A model generated the notes under the pieces. It was not told the origin of the DNA, did no database searches, and worked only from the letters and a program-made list of their open reading frames with translations. From Jeotgalibacillus sp. R-1-5s-1 (GTDB lineage: Bacteria > Bacillota > Bacilli > Bacillales > Jeotgalibacillaceae), in contig NZ_SORW01000007.1 of the NCBI RefSeq assembly GCF_004405105.1, positions 18,811 to 82,810 on the forward strand: a stretch of DNA of 64,000 nt, given 5' to 3'. Every line of letters begins with the position of its first letter. The first letter of the stretch is position 1. Both the position numbers and the translations under genes were made by a program. Of this stretch, positions 38,267-46,273 are shown piece after piece.

Positions 38267-38923
38267 ATGATTTTAGAGAAGAAGCTGATCATGATGCCTA
38301 TGCTATTAACAAAACTTTATGAAGCGTTTATGATTGCGCTCGTTATCTTTACGATCACGACACTGTGGAGTGATCAGCCATACAATTCTATTCTGAATTG
38401 GCTTGTCTGGCTGGTTTTCTTTGTGGATTTTATGGTCCGCTTTTTGCGATCTGATGGAAAGTGGGATTATATTAAAAAGCATCCATTTATGGTCATTGCG
38501 ATTATTCCATTTGATCAGTTTTTTCAGACAGCGCGTATTGTCAGGGTTATTTATTTGTTCCGGACCAAAACAATTACGAAGCACTATGTAAAGCCAGTCA
38601 TTGATAGGCTTAGTGATGCGTCAAAGCTGATGATTCTCCTTGTTATTTTTGGCGTTTTTATGGTTGAATCCATCGTCATCTGGCAGCTGAATAATGTCAT
38701 TGCGACTTATGAAGACGCGCTGATCTTTATTTTCAGCCAGCTGCTGTTTTTTGGACGAAGGCTTTTTGAGATTGAGTCGGGCTATATGTACGCTTTTGTG
38801 ATCTTCAACTCTATTATTGGGGTCATTCTTCACGGTCTCGCCATTCAGTGGATCTTTTCGCAGTTTGAAGGAAGATTTGATAAACTGAAAAAGAGATTTT
38901 TTTTAAAGGAGGAGCGATTCTGA
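38267..38923 (+). CDS. voltage-sensor/ion-channel-like membrane protein
   Basis: A 218-residue membrane protein with about five to six segments. TARIVRVIYLFRTK (about 87-100) has Arg at spaced positions like an S4 voltage-sensing helix, and the layout matches small ion-channel proteins. The region where a potassium filter (TVGYG) would sit, SQLLFFGRRLFEIESGYMY, does not contain one, so conduction of K+ cannot be claimed. The C-terminus is a basic coiled tail. The start is uncertain: the ATG at 38267 has no clear ribosome binding site. The stop overlaps the next ATG (TGATG), indicating coupling. Confidence 0.65.
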   Translation: MILEKKLIMMPMLLTKLYEAFMIALVIFTITTLWSDQPYNSILNWLVWLVFFVDFMVRFLRSDGKWDYIKKHPFMVIAIIPFDQFFQTARIVRVIYLFRTKTITKHYVKPVIDRLSDASKLMILLVIFGVFMVESIVIWQLNNVIATYEDALIFIFSQLLFFGRRLFEIESGYMYAFVIFNSIIGVILHGLAIQWIFSQFEGRFDKLKKRFFLKEERF

Positions 38924-39174
38924 TGGAGAGAAACTTTGAGGAAATCAAGGAACTGACCCTTCTATTGCTTTATCTGACAGCGTTTCACGATCATGACTTT
39001 CCCGATTTTAAGAGGAGTTGGAAGGGCTATGATTTTGGAGCGATGAATAAGCTTGCTGATGAGAAACTGATACGAGATAACCTGAAATCAAAGTCAAGGT
39101 CTATTGTTTTTACAGATGAAGGTGAAAAAAGAGCGCAGGAGCTCATTCAGAAATATTTAGAGAAAAACGGCTAA
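38923..39174 (+). CDS. DUF6429-like winged-helix small protein
   Basis: An 83-residue protein resembling the DUF6429 family: ELTLLLLYLTAFHD, RSWKGYDFGAMNKLADEKLI and IVFTDEGEKRAQELIQKYL, a compact winged-helix-like fold. The start codon overlaps the stop of the channel-like gene by one base, with AAAGGAGGAGCGATT as ribosome binding site, so the two proteins are made together. The function is unknown. Confidence 0.78.
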   Translation: MERNFEEIKELTLLLLYLTAFHDHDFPDFKRSWKGYDFGAMNKLADEKLIRDNLKSKSRSIVFTDEGEKRAQELIQKYLEKNG

Positions 39175-39240
39175 TAGGCTTGACCTGAAACGCGTTTCAT
39201 CCTTTACGTTCAGTTTAACGGACGAAAGGGGGAGACGCGT

Positions 39241-39354
39241 ATGTTTTATTTAGCAGGAATGTGTGCAGTAGTTTACTGGGCTTGTGTTTCGGGAAGCCGG
39301 GTGAGACCCGAAAAGGTGCAACCGATTGAATCGATTGAGGATTATTTTCGTTGA
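39241..39354 (+). CDS. small 37-residue membrane-anchored protein, uncharacterised
   Basis: ATG at 39241 follows a strong AAAGGGGGAGACGCGT ribosome binding site. The frame encodes a hydrophobic N-terminal segment (FYLAGMCAVVYWACVSG, with two Cys) and a charged tail (RVRPEKVQPIESIEDYFR). The stop is 9 bases before the LacI-type gene, so the two are probably cotranscribed. No homologue was recognised; support is the ribosome binding site, spacing and amphipathic layout. Confidence 0.5.
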   Translation: MFYLAGMCAVVYWACVSGSRVRPEKVQPIESIEDYFR

Positions 39355-39363
39355 GGTGAGAGG

Positions 39364-40320
39364 ATGGCAAATATTCGTGATGTGGCTAAGAAAGCGGGAG
39401 TATCGGTTACAACGGTTTCAAGGGTCATAAATGAGCATCCGTATGTGAAACAGGAAAAACGGCTTGCTGTTCTTATGGCTATGGAGGAAGTGGGTTATGT
39501 CAAAAACATTAATGCTGTGCATTTGAGTAAGGGAACAACCGGTATGATCGGCATTGTACTTCCCTTTATCGATCACCCGTATTTCGCCTCTTTATTGAAC
39601 GGTTTGGCACACGAAGCAAGGGTTCACCAGAAGAAGCTTGTTTTATTTCAGACGGATTATGAAATAGATCATGAGCTTGAAGCGCTTGAGCTGTTGAGGC
39701 AGAAACAGCTGGACGGGCTCATATTCTGTTCACGGCAGTGCAACTGGAGCGTGATTGAAGCCTATCAGTCTTATGGAACGATTGTGATGTGTGAGAAAAT
39801 GGATGAAAGAATCTCTTATACATTTGTTGACCATTACCGTATTTTTCAGGAAGCGCTCGGGTATTTAAAAAAGAAGGGGTATGAGCGGATCGGTTATTGT
39901 ATTGGAAGACGTTCGGGCTCAAACAGTCTGGCCCGGGAGACCGCTTACCGGGATTTTTTAGTAGAGAAAGGTCAGCCTTTTCGTGAAGAATGGATATTTG
40001 ATGGCTGTTACGATCTTGAGGATGGAGATAGTGTAGTTCAACAGCTTCAAGACCTTGAGAAAAAACCTGATGCGCTGCTTGTAACAAGTGATCACGTTGC
40101 GGCAGGTATCATGTCAGCTGCGGGGAAAAGAGGGATTCGTATCCCTGAAGATCTTGCGGTAATCGGTTTTGATAATCATCCAATCGCAAGGATGCTGTCG
40201 ATTACGACCTTTGACCTTCCTTTAGAGGAAATGGGAAGAAACCTGTTCAGACAGGTGCTGAGCTCTGACGTGTCCAGCACCGAAATTTCTGCTACACTTG
40301 TGGAGCGTAAAACTGTTTAA
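39364..40320 (+). CDS. LacI-family transcriptional regulator
   Basis: A 318-residue LacI/GalR-type repressor. The N-terminal helix-turn-helix and hinge are clear (NIRDVAKKAGVSVTTVSRVINEHPYVK, residues 3-29). The periplasmic-binding-protein-like effector domain spans about 60-318 (TGMIGIVLPFIDHPYFASLLNGL ... DALLVTSDHVAAGIM ... VIGFDNHPIARML). The ligand is probably a sugar or sugar phosphate by family, but no sugar operon adjoins it. The downstream HAD phosphatase (18 bases) may be a target or partner. Confidence 0.92.
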   Translation: MANIRDVAKKAGVSVTTVSRVINEHPYVKQEKRLAVLMAMEEVGYVKNINAVHLSKGTTGMIGIVLPFIDHPYFASLLNGLAHEARVHQKKLVLFQTDYEIDHELEALELLRQKQLDGLIFCSRQCNWSVIEAYQSYGTIVMCEKMDERISYTFVDHYRIFQEALGYLKKKGYERIGYCIGRRSGSNSLARETAYRDFLVEKGQPFREEWIFDGCYDLEDGDSVVQQLQDLEKKPDALLVTSDHVAAGIMSAAGKRGIRIPEDLAVIGFDNHPIARMLSITTFDLPLEEMGRNLFRQVLSSDVSSTEISATLVERKTV

Positions 40321-40338
40321 AAAGAAAGTTGGGTTACG

Positions 40339-41115
40339 ATGAAAAAATCAATCATCTTTTTTGATATTGACGGAACGCTGCTGGATCACGACAAGAAGCT
40401 TCCGGCTTCAACAAAACAGGCGATTTTTGATCTTCAGGAAAAAGGACATGTGGTGGCTATTGCAACAGGCCGCGCGCCGTTTATGTTTGAGGATCTGAGA
40501 AAGGATCTGGGGATCAAAACATTTGTCAGCTATAACGGCCAGTACGTTGTATATGAAGGTCAAGAGCTATATACGAATAAACTTAATGCGGAAGCACTGG
40601 ATGAGTTAACAAAGAAGGCGATTCGCAATGAGCATCCTGTTGTCTATATGGATCATCAGGATATGAAAGCCAATGTACCCGAGCACGCCTATATTGAAGA
40701 AAGCATTGGAACCCTGAAGATCGGCAGAGTGCCGCTGCATGACCCGCATTATTACCGTGAGCGGGATTTATATCAATCACTGTTATTTTGTGAAAAAGGA
40801 GAAGAAGAACCTTACCGGGAAGCCTTCGGGGAATTTGATTTCATCCGCTGGCACCGCTACTCAGTCGATATTATTCCAAAAGGCGGATCAAAGGCCAAAG
40901 GGATCGAAAAAATCATCGAACAGATGGGCTTTGCACCAGAGCAGCAATACGCCTTTGGTGACGGCCTGAACGATATCGAAATGCTAACCGCAGTTGAAAA
41001 CAGCTTTGCGATGGGCAATGGACTGGATGAAGTGAAAAAGTCGGCTAAGTTTGTCACGAAGGCGGTTGATGAAGATGGAATTGTGCATGGATTGAAGATG
41101 GCTGGACTACTGTGA
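40339..41115 (+). CDS. Cof-type HAD phosphatase
   Basis: A 258-residue HAD-superfamily hydrolase of the Cof (type IIB cap) subfamily. Nucleophile motif FFDIDGTLLD (8-17, Asp9 and Asp11), motif II ATGR near 47, Lys in PKGGSKAKGIEKI near 184-196 and motif IV GDGLNDIEMLTA near 213 are intact. These enzymes dephosphorylate sugar phosphates, FMN or related small molecules; the substrate here is unknown. It follows the LacI-type gene by 18 bases. Confidence 0.92.
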   Translation: MKKSIIFFDIDGTLLDHDKKLPASTKQAIFDLQEKGHVVAIATGRAPFMFEDLRKDLGIKTFVSYNGQYVVYEGQELYTNKLNAEALDELTKKAIRNEHPVVYMDHQDMKANVPEHAYIEESIGTLKIGRVPLHDPHYYRERDLYQSLLFCEKGEEEPYREAFGEFDFIRWHRYSVDIIPKGGSKAKGIEKIIEQMGFAPEQQYAFGDGLNDIEMLTAVENSFAMGNGLDEVKKSAKFVTKAVDEDGIVHGLKMAGLL

Positions 41116-41119
41116 ACCT

Positions 41120-41172
41120 GGGGGACGGAGCGGGTGTTCATTTTTTTAAAATTGAACGGGCGCTCCGTCCCC
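41120..41172. repeat. GGACGGAGCG hairpin element H3
   Basis: GGGGACGGAGCG (41121-41132) pairs with CGCTCCGTCCCC (41161-41172). GTTCA/TGAAC closes the inner stem, separated by an unpaired triplet GGT opposite GGG. Six T residues follow on +, so it can end transcription of the HAD gene. Confidence 0.85.
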
Positions 41173-41209
41173 TTTTTTCCTGATCAGAGGAAACACCCGC
41201 CAAATTCTT

Positions 41210-41283
41210 CGAACCACCAGTATTATTTTACGAACCCCAGGCGTGATCTTTCGAACCTCAGACAAAATCCCGCGAACCTCCCC
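41210..41283 (+). repeat. 21-base-periodic array E (core CGAACCTC)
   Basis: CGAACC starts at 41210, 41231, 41252 and 41273, all steps exactly 21; the following bases are mostly CCAG or TCAG. Starts about 38 bases after H3 and lies between the convergent HAD and natK genes. Confidence 0.82.
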
Positions 41284-41299
41284 CCTCACTTGGTTTGTC

Positions 41300-42259
41300 T
41301 CACCTGATCGCGGGTACCTTAATCTTCACGGTGAATTCTTCGTTTTTGTAGGTAAAGTCCAAATGTCCTGAATGAAGTGCAACGGTTTCTTTTATAATTT
41401 TGGTACCGAGTCCTTCGTGAGCCCCTGATTTTGTAGTGATGCCGCTTTTTACATAGAGGTTGTCGAGAACGTCTGTTGGAATGGGCAGACTTTGATTGGT
41501 ACAGGTCAGGATGTAAAGTCCGGCTCTTTTTTGAAATTGAAGGGTAAGGAAAGCGGGCTGTTGCTTTTCTTTGCTCCATTCAATGGAGGCATCTATTGCG
41601 TTTGAAAGCAGGTTGCCGATGAGTTTGACCATATCGGTATCCGGAACGGGCATTGAAGAAAGTGGCTGTTCGAAATCATAGATGACATTGACTCCGGTTT
41701 TTTCCCCCTTGTGCCTCATTTGATGGAGAATTCCTGCAGTGGCACCACGCTCTCCTTTAATTGAGAGATTCGTTTTTTCATAATCCTGAACAAGTGTATG
41801 GAAGTAGTCTTTCGTTTCTTCAAACTGGTTGTTTTCAAGCATGATCTGCATCGCTGACACGTGTTTTAAAAAATCATGGCGTTCCTGGCGTACGATCTGA
41901 AACGTTTCATTCATCTGTTCACGCTGTCCTTCTAAAAGAGAGATCTCTTTTAGAGACGTGTTTATAAATTTATTAAAATAGATTCTGCAGCCTTCTATCA
42001 CGGCAGATCCGATCAGAATCATCAGTCCGGTCAGGAGCTTTTCTGTTTCAAATTGTGAAAGAAGGAGAACCAGCTGGAGTCCCCACAATGCCATGTTTAT
42101 AATCAGGTTCAACTGTATGTTGAGTCCCTGCAGTTTGAAATTCAAAATCAAGATTACGATAAGGCTAATCGGCCCTGATACATAAAAAGGTGTTTGAAAG
42201 AGCATGGTCAGATGAAGAGTTAAAAGGACTGTCAGGAGTCCCGGATAAACATAGCGCAC
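41300..42259 (-). CDS. natK: sensor histidine kinase NatK (GHKL type)
   Basis: A membrane histidine kinase with about four N-terminal hydrophobic segments and a cytoplasmic GHKL catalytic domain. Numbered from an upstream GTG at 42268, the phospho-acceptor is His131 in RQERHDFLKHV, the N box is NLLSNAIDAS (Asn223) and the G box is GLGTKI near 292. The start is moved to GTG at 42259 because AGAGGTGA lies properly upstream of it, whereas the 42268 GTG overlaps that site. Gene order with natR and the divergent natAB matches the B. subtilis NatKR system, which activates natAB. Confidence 0.88.
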   Translation of the reverse strand: MRYVYPGLLTVLLTLHLTMLFQTPFYVSGPISLIVILILNFKLQGLNIQLNLIINMALWGLQLVLLLSQFETEKLLTGLMILIGSAVIEGCRIYFNKFINTSLKEISLLEGQREQMNETFQIVRQERHDFLKHVSAMQIMLENNQFEETKDYFHTLVQDYEKTNLSIKGERGATAGILHQMRHKGEKTGVNVIYDFEQPLSSMPVPDTDMVKLIGNLLSNAIDASIEWSKEKQQPAFLTLQFQKRAGLYILTCTNQSLPIPTDVLDNLYVKSGITTKSGAHEGLGTKIIKETVALHSGHLDFTYKNEEFTVKIKVPAIR

Positions 42260-42270
42260 GAATTTCACCT

Positions 42271-42969
42271 CTAAAAATAGTTTTCCTGCAGAAATTCCAC
42301 TTTTTCCTTCGTGATCATTGCCTGCTCCTCCAGTCCCTCGAAGGTGACAGTATAGGAGTTTTTAGCATAGAGGGAAAAGTTTTTAACGAAATGAATGTTG
42401 ATGATAAAGGAGCGGTGGGAACGGAGGAAATCACGTTCTCTGAGTTCACCTTCCAGCTCATTTAAGGTCTGATAGGTTTTAATCGTTTCGTTTTTTGTGT
42501 AAATCGTTGTTGAACGGCCGGACCGCTCGATAAAGATAATGTCCTGTTTATTAATGATATGTATATCGTTTTTCTGCTTCAAATATAGTCGGCCTGTCAT
42601 TTCGGAAGATTTTGTTTTTTGCTCCAGACGCTGGATGGATTGAATGAGCCGTTCTTTCGGATAAGGCTTCAATATATAATCATGCACGTTCAATTCAAAG
42701 GCATGTACGGCATAACCGCTGTTCCCTGTAACGAAAATGACGGAAATATTCAACGCGTGGGAATGAATGATATCAGCGAGCTCATAGCCTGAGAGATTGG
42801 GCATTTCAATATCGGCAATTAACAGGTCAATGCTTTCGTTTTTAATATGCATATAGGCTTCATCCGCAGACTGAGTGTCAAAAACAACTTCCACATCGTC
42901 GATCGTCTGGACGATTCCCCTGAGTTTATCAAGATCAATTTCCCGGTCATCCACAAGACCAATTTTCAT
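42271..42969 (-). CDS. natR: LytTR response regulator NatR
   Basis: A 232-residue response regulator. The receiver domain (1-120) has the acidic pocket VDD and phospho-acceptor Asp53 in LIADIEMPNLSG; Lys in LKPYP closes the site. The LytTR DNA-binding domain (about 130-230) has IIFIERSGRSTTIYT and FLRSHRSFIINIHFV. The domain binds two direct repeats a turn or two apart; such repeats lie in the divergent natR-natA gap. natK follows directly. It activates natAB in B. subtilis. Confidence 0.9.
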   Translation of the reverse strand: MKIGLVDDREIDLDKLRGIVQTIDDVEVVFDTQSADEAYMHIKNESIDLLIADIEMPNLSGYELADIIHSHALNISVIFVTGNSGYAVHAFELNVHDYILKPYPKERLIQSIQRLEQKTKSSEMTGRLYLKQKNDIHIINKQDIIFIERSGRSTTIYTKNETIKTYQTLNELEGELRERDFLRSHRSFIINIHFVKNFSLYAKNSYTVTFEGLEEQAMITKEKVEFLQENYF

Positions 42970-43034
42970 ATTCGTTCATCCGTTCACAGTTAGAGTTTTC
43001 TTTATTTTAGCATCAAAAAGTCGTATTTGGTCAT

Positions 43035-43100
43035 TTTCACGACATAAAATGGATATTTCACGACAGAACTGAAGATTTGGAACTGAACAATTTGTATGAT
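43035..43100 (+). promoter_or_regulatory. natAB promoter with NatR-type direct-repeat operator
   Basis: TTTCACGACA occurs at 43035-43044 and again at 43056-43065, 21 bases start to start, as for LytTR dimers. The second repeat ends 6 bases before the -35 position of a TATGAT -10 (43095-43100). The -35 itself (AAGATT) is poor, consistent with an activator-dependent promoter. Confidence 0.7.
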
Positions 43101-43134
43101 GAGAGTAAGAAATAACAGACAGAGGTGAATGTTC

Positions 43135-43887
43135 ATGATCGAAATCAAAGAAGTGACTAAAAAGTTTCAGGATAAGAAAACATCGGTGACGGCACTTAAG
43201 CATATTTCATTTAGTGTAAAGAAGGGCCAGACGATCGGACTGCTTGGTGAAAATGGGGCAGGGAAGACGACCTTGCTGCGTTCGATTGCCACACTCATTT
43301 CGCCGACAGAAGGGACGATTACGGTAGCAGGATTTGATACGGAAAAGCAGCCTTCTGAGATCAAGCGGAAGATCGGGGTTTTGTTTGGAGGAGAGACAGG
43401 ATTATACGATCGGTTAACAGCAAGAGAAAATCTCGTTTACTTTGCATCGTTATATGGATTAAGCAAGCATGAGACAAAGGTGCGGATCGATGATTTGTCC
43501 AAAATGTTCGGTATGCGTGATTACCTGGATCGCAAAGTGGGCGGTTTTTCAAAAGGGATGCGCCAGAAGGTTGCGATTGCACGAACGCTGATTCATAACC
43601 CGGATATTATTTTGTTTGACGAACCAACGACTGGTCTTGATATTACATCTTCCAACGTGTTCCGTCAGCTCGTTCATCAGTTGAAAAGAGAAGGGAAAAC
43701 GATCATTTTTTCCAGTCACATTATGGAAGAAGTCTCGCTGCTGTGTGATTCCGTTGCGATGATTCACAAAGGTGAGCTCGTTCATTATGGGACGCTTGAA
43801 GATTTGTACCGTTCAGAAGGTACGAAGGATTTGAATTATATTTTCATGAGTAAATTGGTGAGAGGGGATCGTCACTATGCTTCTTAA
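43135..43887 (+). CDS. natA: ABC transporter ATP-binding protein NatA
   Basis: The 250-residue ATPase of the NatAB sodium-export ABC transporter. Walker A GENGAGKT (38-45), signature GGFSKGMRQ (about 138-146), Walker B IILFDEP and the H-loop SSH are intact. ATG at 43135 is preferred over 43129, which overlaps the AGAGGTGA ribosome binding site. The last 11 bases overlap natB, so the two subunits are translationally coupled. Confidence 0.93.
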   Translation: MIEIKEVTKKFQDKKTSVTALKHISFSVKKGQTIGLLGENGAGKTTLLRSIATLISPTEGTITVAGFDTEKQPSEIKRKIGVLFGGETGLYDRLTARENLVYFASLYGLSKHETKVRIDDLSKMFGMRDYLDRKVGGFSKGMRQKVAIARTLIHNPDIILFDEPTTGLDITSSNVFRQLVHQLKREGKTIIFSSHIMEEVSLLCDSVAMIHKGELVHYGTLEDLYRSEGTKDLNYIFMSKLVRGDRHYAS

Positions 43888-45034
43888 TATATTTAAAAAA
43901 GAGATGAAGGATTCGTTTCGCGACAGGAGAACGCTTTTATTAACGGTTATTCTGCCGATCGTGATGATGACAGGACTCGTGTTGTTTTATGAAAACCTTG
44001 TTTCAGATGGTTCTGATGAAACCTATACGCTTGCAGTTGATCAGTCGATTCCTACAGAGGTGACGTCTGGACTTGAGCAGATGGGAAATATCGAACTGAT
44101 CACTTCAGATTCTCCTGAAGAAATGGTCCGTGAGGGAGAAGCACTTGCGGCTTTAAGTTTTGATGAGACATTTACAACACGGGTTGAAAATGGGGAGCCG
44201 GCAGAGGCGGTTCTGACAGGTGACTCTTTCAGTCAGAATGCATCTATTTTAATGAATATGGTGACGACTGTTTTAACACAATATGAGCAGGTCATTGTAG
44301 CAGAACGTCTTGAAGCGGCAGGAACAGACCTTTCAATGATTGAGCCGTTCGTGATCAATCAGCAGGAACTGTCGCAGGAAAATACGAACGTGAATTTAAT
44401 TGCGATGCTGATTCCACTCATTTTATCGATTGCGATCGGTGTTGGAGCCAGCCCTTCAGCAGCTGACTTATTCGCCGGAGAAAAAGAAAGAAAAACAATG
44501 GAAGCCTTGCTGATGACGCCTGTGAACCGTATGAACCTGCTCACAGCGAAATGGCTGACCATTGCGTCAATTGGAACGATTACCGGAATCATTACCTTGG
44601 CTGTTGTCATATTGGAAATCTTCCTGCTGACTGAAAACCTGAAAGGGGCACTGAGTCTGTCAGACAATGCAGTACCAGTCATCGCAGCCGCCCTTTTAAC
44701 AACTGTCATGTTTGCCATGTTCACAGCGACATTACTGATGATCGCAAGCATTGCAGGAAAAACCGTGAAAGAAGCACAAAGCTATGCTACACCAGTCACA
44801 ATGATCTCTATCTTTCCACTAATGATCATCACTGGAATCGGCGTCAATGAGCTTACCAACACACACTTCATGATCCCGGTGCTCAATATCTTTACAATCT
44901 TAAAAGAACTGAGCTTTGGCATTGTTGATGTACAGCATATTCTATTGATGGCAGGAAGTAACCTGTTATGTGTAGTGATCGCGTTTGTGGTTGGAAGAGT
45001 GATGTTTTTGAAGGATAAATGGGTGATGTCATGA
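43877..45034 (+). CDS. natB: ABC transporter permease NatB
   Basis: A 385-residue ABC-2-type permease. The first membrane segment (about 20-40) is followed by a large extracytoplasmic domain (about 45-165). Five or six membrane segments follow (about 170-385), with the GERKxxTxEALLxTPV cytoplasmic motif (FAGEKERKTMEALLMTPVNR, residues about 199-218). With NatA it expels Na+, as in B. subtilis NatAB; other substrates cannot be excluded. The start overlaps natA. Confidence 0.92.
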   Translation: MLLNIFKKEMKDSFRDRRTLLLTVILPIVMMTGLVLFYENLVSDGSDETYTLAVDQSIPTEVTSGLEQMGNIELITSDSPEEMVREGEALAALSFDETFTTRVENGEPAEAVLTGDSFSQNASILMNMVTTVLTQYEQVIVAERLEAAGTDLSMIEPFVINQQELSQENTNVNLIAMLIPLILSIAIGVGASPSAADLFAGEKERKTMEALLMTPVNRMNLLTAKWLTIASIGTITGIITLAVVILEIFLLTENLKGALSLSDNAVPVIAAALLTTVMFAMFTATLLMIASIAGKTVKEAQSYATPVTMISIFPLMIITGIGVNELTNTHFMIPVLNIFTILKELSFGIVDVQHILLMAGSNLLCVVIAFVVGRVMFLKDKWVMS

Positions 45035-45038
45035 TAAT

Positions 45039-45090
45039 GGGGACGGAGCGGGTGTTCATTTTTTAAAAATGGAACGGGCGCTCCGTCCCC
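45039..45090. repeat. GGACGGAGCG hairpin element H4
   Basis: Outer arms GGGGACGGAGCG and CGCTCCGTCCCC pair. GGT lies opposite GGG as in H3 and H5. The loop side is T/A-rich (ATTTTTTAAAAAT). Starts 4 bases after the natB stop. Confidence 0.85.
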
Positions 45091-45125
45091 CTGTTCTGTA
45101 TAATACAGGAAAGGGGGTAGGGGTT

Positions 45126-45572
45126 TTGGTTATTAGTGAGAATAGAATTGCTTACATATTACGTGTGATTGGTGTTTTTATTTTTGTTTCAACAGGATTA
45201 ACAGGCATCATTTTGATGGTTCAAACAGATAGTCTTTGGGGAGGTATACCGGTTATTTTCAGCGGTTTTGTGTCAGGGATGCTGTTTGTCGGTTTTTCCG
45301 AGGTGATCAAGCTTTTGCAGAAGATTTATAATCAGCTGGCTGGTCCGGTGGAGACTGTAACAGCTGCTGAAAAATTGTCACCTGAGATTGCAGGAGAATA
45401 TTCTGTCAGTCAATCTGCCAGAAATGAAATTACGGAGTTTTTCAACTCAAAAGGGCAAAAGGTTTCAGACATCAAAGCCACGAGTAAAGAAGACTTCTAC
45501 TTGGTTGTGGTTGATGGTGATGAGCTGATGGTTGAGCTTGGAGGATTTAAGCCAATTGTAAGGAAGAAGTAA
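45126..45572 (+). CDS. uncharacterised membrane protein with C-terminal soluble domain
   Basis: A 148-residue protein with two membrane segments (about 8-28 and 35-58) and a soluble C-terminus (about 70-148) rich in Val, Asp and Glu. The TTG at 45126 (start VISENRIAYIL) has AAAGGGGGTAGGGG upstream; in-frame starts further 5' lie in hairpin H4. No family was recognised. It stands alone and is bracketed by hairpins H4 and H5 in the same orientation. Confidence 0.65.
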   Translation: MVISENRIAYILRVIGVFIFVSTGLTGIILMVQTDSLWGGIPVIFSGFVSGMLFVGFSEVIKLLQKIYNQLAGPVETVTAAEKLSPEIAGEYSVSQSARNEITEFFNSKGQKVSDIKATSKEDFYLVVVDGDELMVELGGFKPIVRKK

Positions 45573-45580
45573 TGAAATAG

Positions 45581-45632
45581 GGGGACGGAGCGGGTGTTCA
45601 TTTTTTAAAAATGGAACGGGCGCTCCGTCCCC
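45581..45632. repeat. GGACGGAGCG hairpin element H5
   Basis: Almost identical to H4, with the same GGT/GGG internal mismatch and T/A loop. It lies 8 bases after the stop of the membrane gene. Confidence 0.85.
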
Positions 45633-45661
45633 TCATTTTCGATTCAATAGTCCCGATTCCG

Positions 45662-45773
45662 GGAAACTCGCAAAGAATCTTGTGAACCAGGCTGAAAATC
45701 CTGTGAACCAACAGCAACATTCTGCGAACCTCGGGTATTATGTTTTGAACGAGGGGCGAAATTCTGCGAAACT
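45662..45773 (+). repeat. 21-base-periodic array F (core TGTGAACC/TGCGAACC)
   Basis: The GAACC-type core starts at 45683, 45704, 45725, 45746 and 45767, with a degenerate GGAAAC at 45662; all steps exactly 21. Starts 30 bases after H5. It lies between the convergent membrane gene and the MarR gene. Confidence 0.82.
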
Positions 45774-45797
45774 TTCATTCGCACTCAAAATATCTTG

Positions 45798-46229
45798 TTA
45801 CTTCACACTCTTCATCGCTTCATTAAACTTATTCAGCAGTTTCCCGAATTGTTCGCGTTCCTCATCGGTCCAGTCGTGCAGCAGGTTAGCGACTTTTTCC
45901 CGTCGGATGTTGCGGTATTGCTTCATTTCTTTTTCGCCTGCTTCAGTAAGTTCGAAAAAATAGGAGCGTCTGTCTGAAGGGGACTGAATCTTTTTGACGT
46001 ACCCTTTCTGCTCGAGGGAGGCTGCCTGTCTGCTGACGGTGGAGATATCAAGCTGCAGTTCTTCTGCGAGATCTTTTACGCCGGATGGTCCTTTGACTGA
46101 AATCTGATGCAATAGGAGATAGGCGGAGCGCACCAGGCTCTCGTCTTTTCTGTTCTGAGCAATGGTCGTGATTCTTCTTGCTAAAATTGCCATTTCGAGC
46201 TCAATGGCACGAAGTGATTCTTCTTTCAT
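45798..46229 (-). CDS. MarR-family transcriptional regulator
   Basis: A 143-residue winged-helix regulator. The DNA-binding part VKDLAEELQLDISTVSRQAASLEQKGYV (about 50-77) and the wing SPSDRRSYFFELTEAG are typical. ATG at 46229 (MKEESLRAIELE) with AAAGGCGGT is preferred over an upstream frame extension. It is divergent from the exporter gene, and a long palindrome in the 113-base gap is the likely operator for both, so it probably represses the pump and itself. Confidence 0.9.
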   Translation of the reverse strand: MKEESLRAIELEMAILARRITTIAQNRKDESLVRSAYLLLHQISVKGPSGVKDLAEELQLDISTVSRQAASLEQKGYVKKIQSPSDRRSYFFELTEAGEKEMKQYRNIRREKVANLLHDWTDEEREQFGKLLNKFNEAMKSVK

Positions 46230-46273
46230 TATATAAACCGCCTTTTCGAAAACGTGTAGTTGAAGCTGAATAC

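Noticed and set aside
45682..45963. A 93-codon frame through array F
   Set aside because: It has no ribosome binding site and overlaps the end of the minus-strand MarR gene; the repeat pattern comes from the array.
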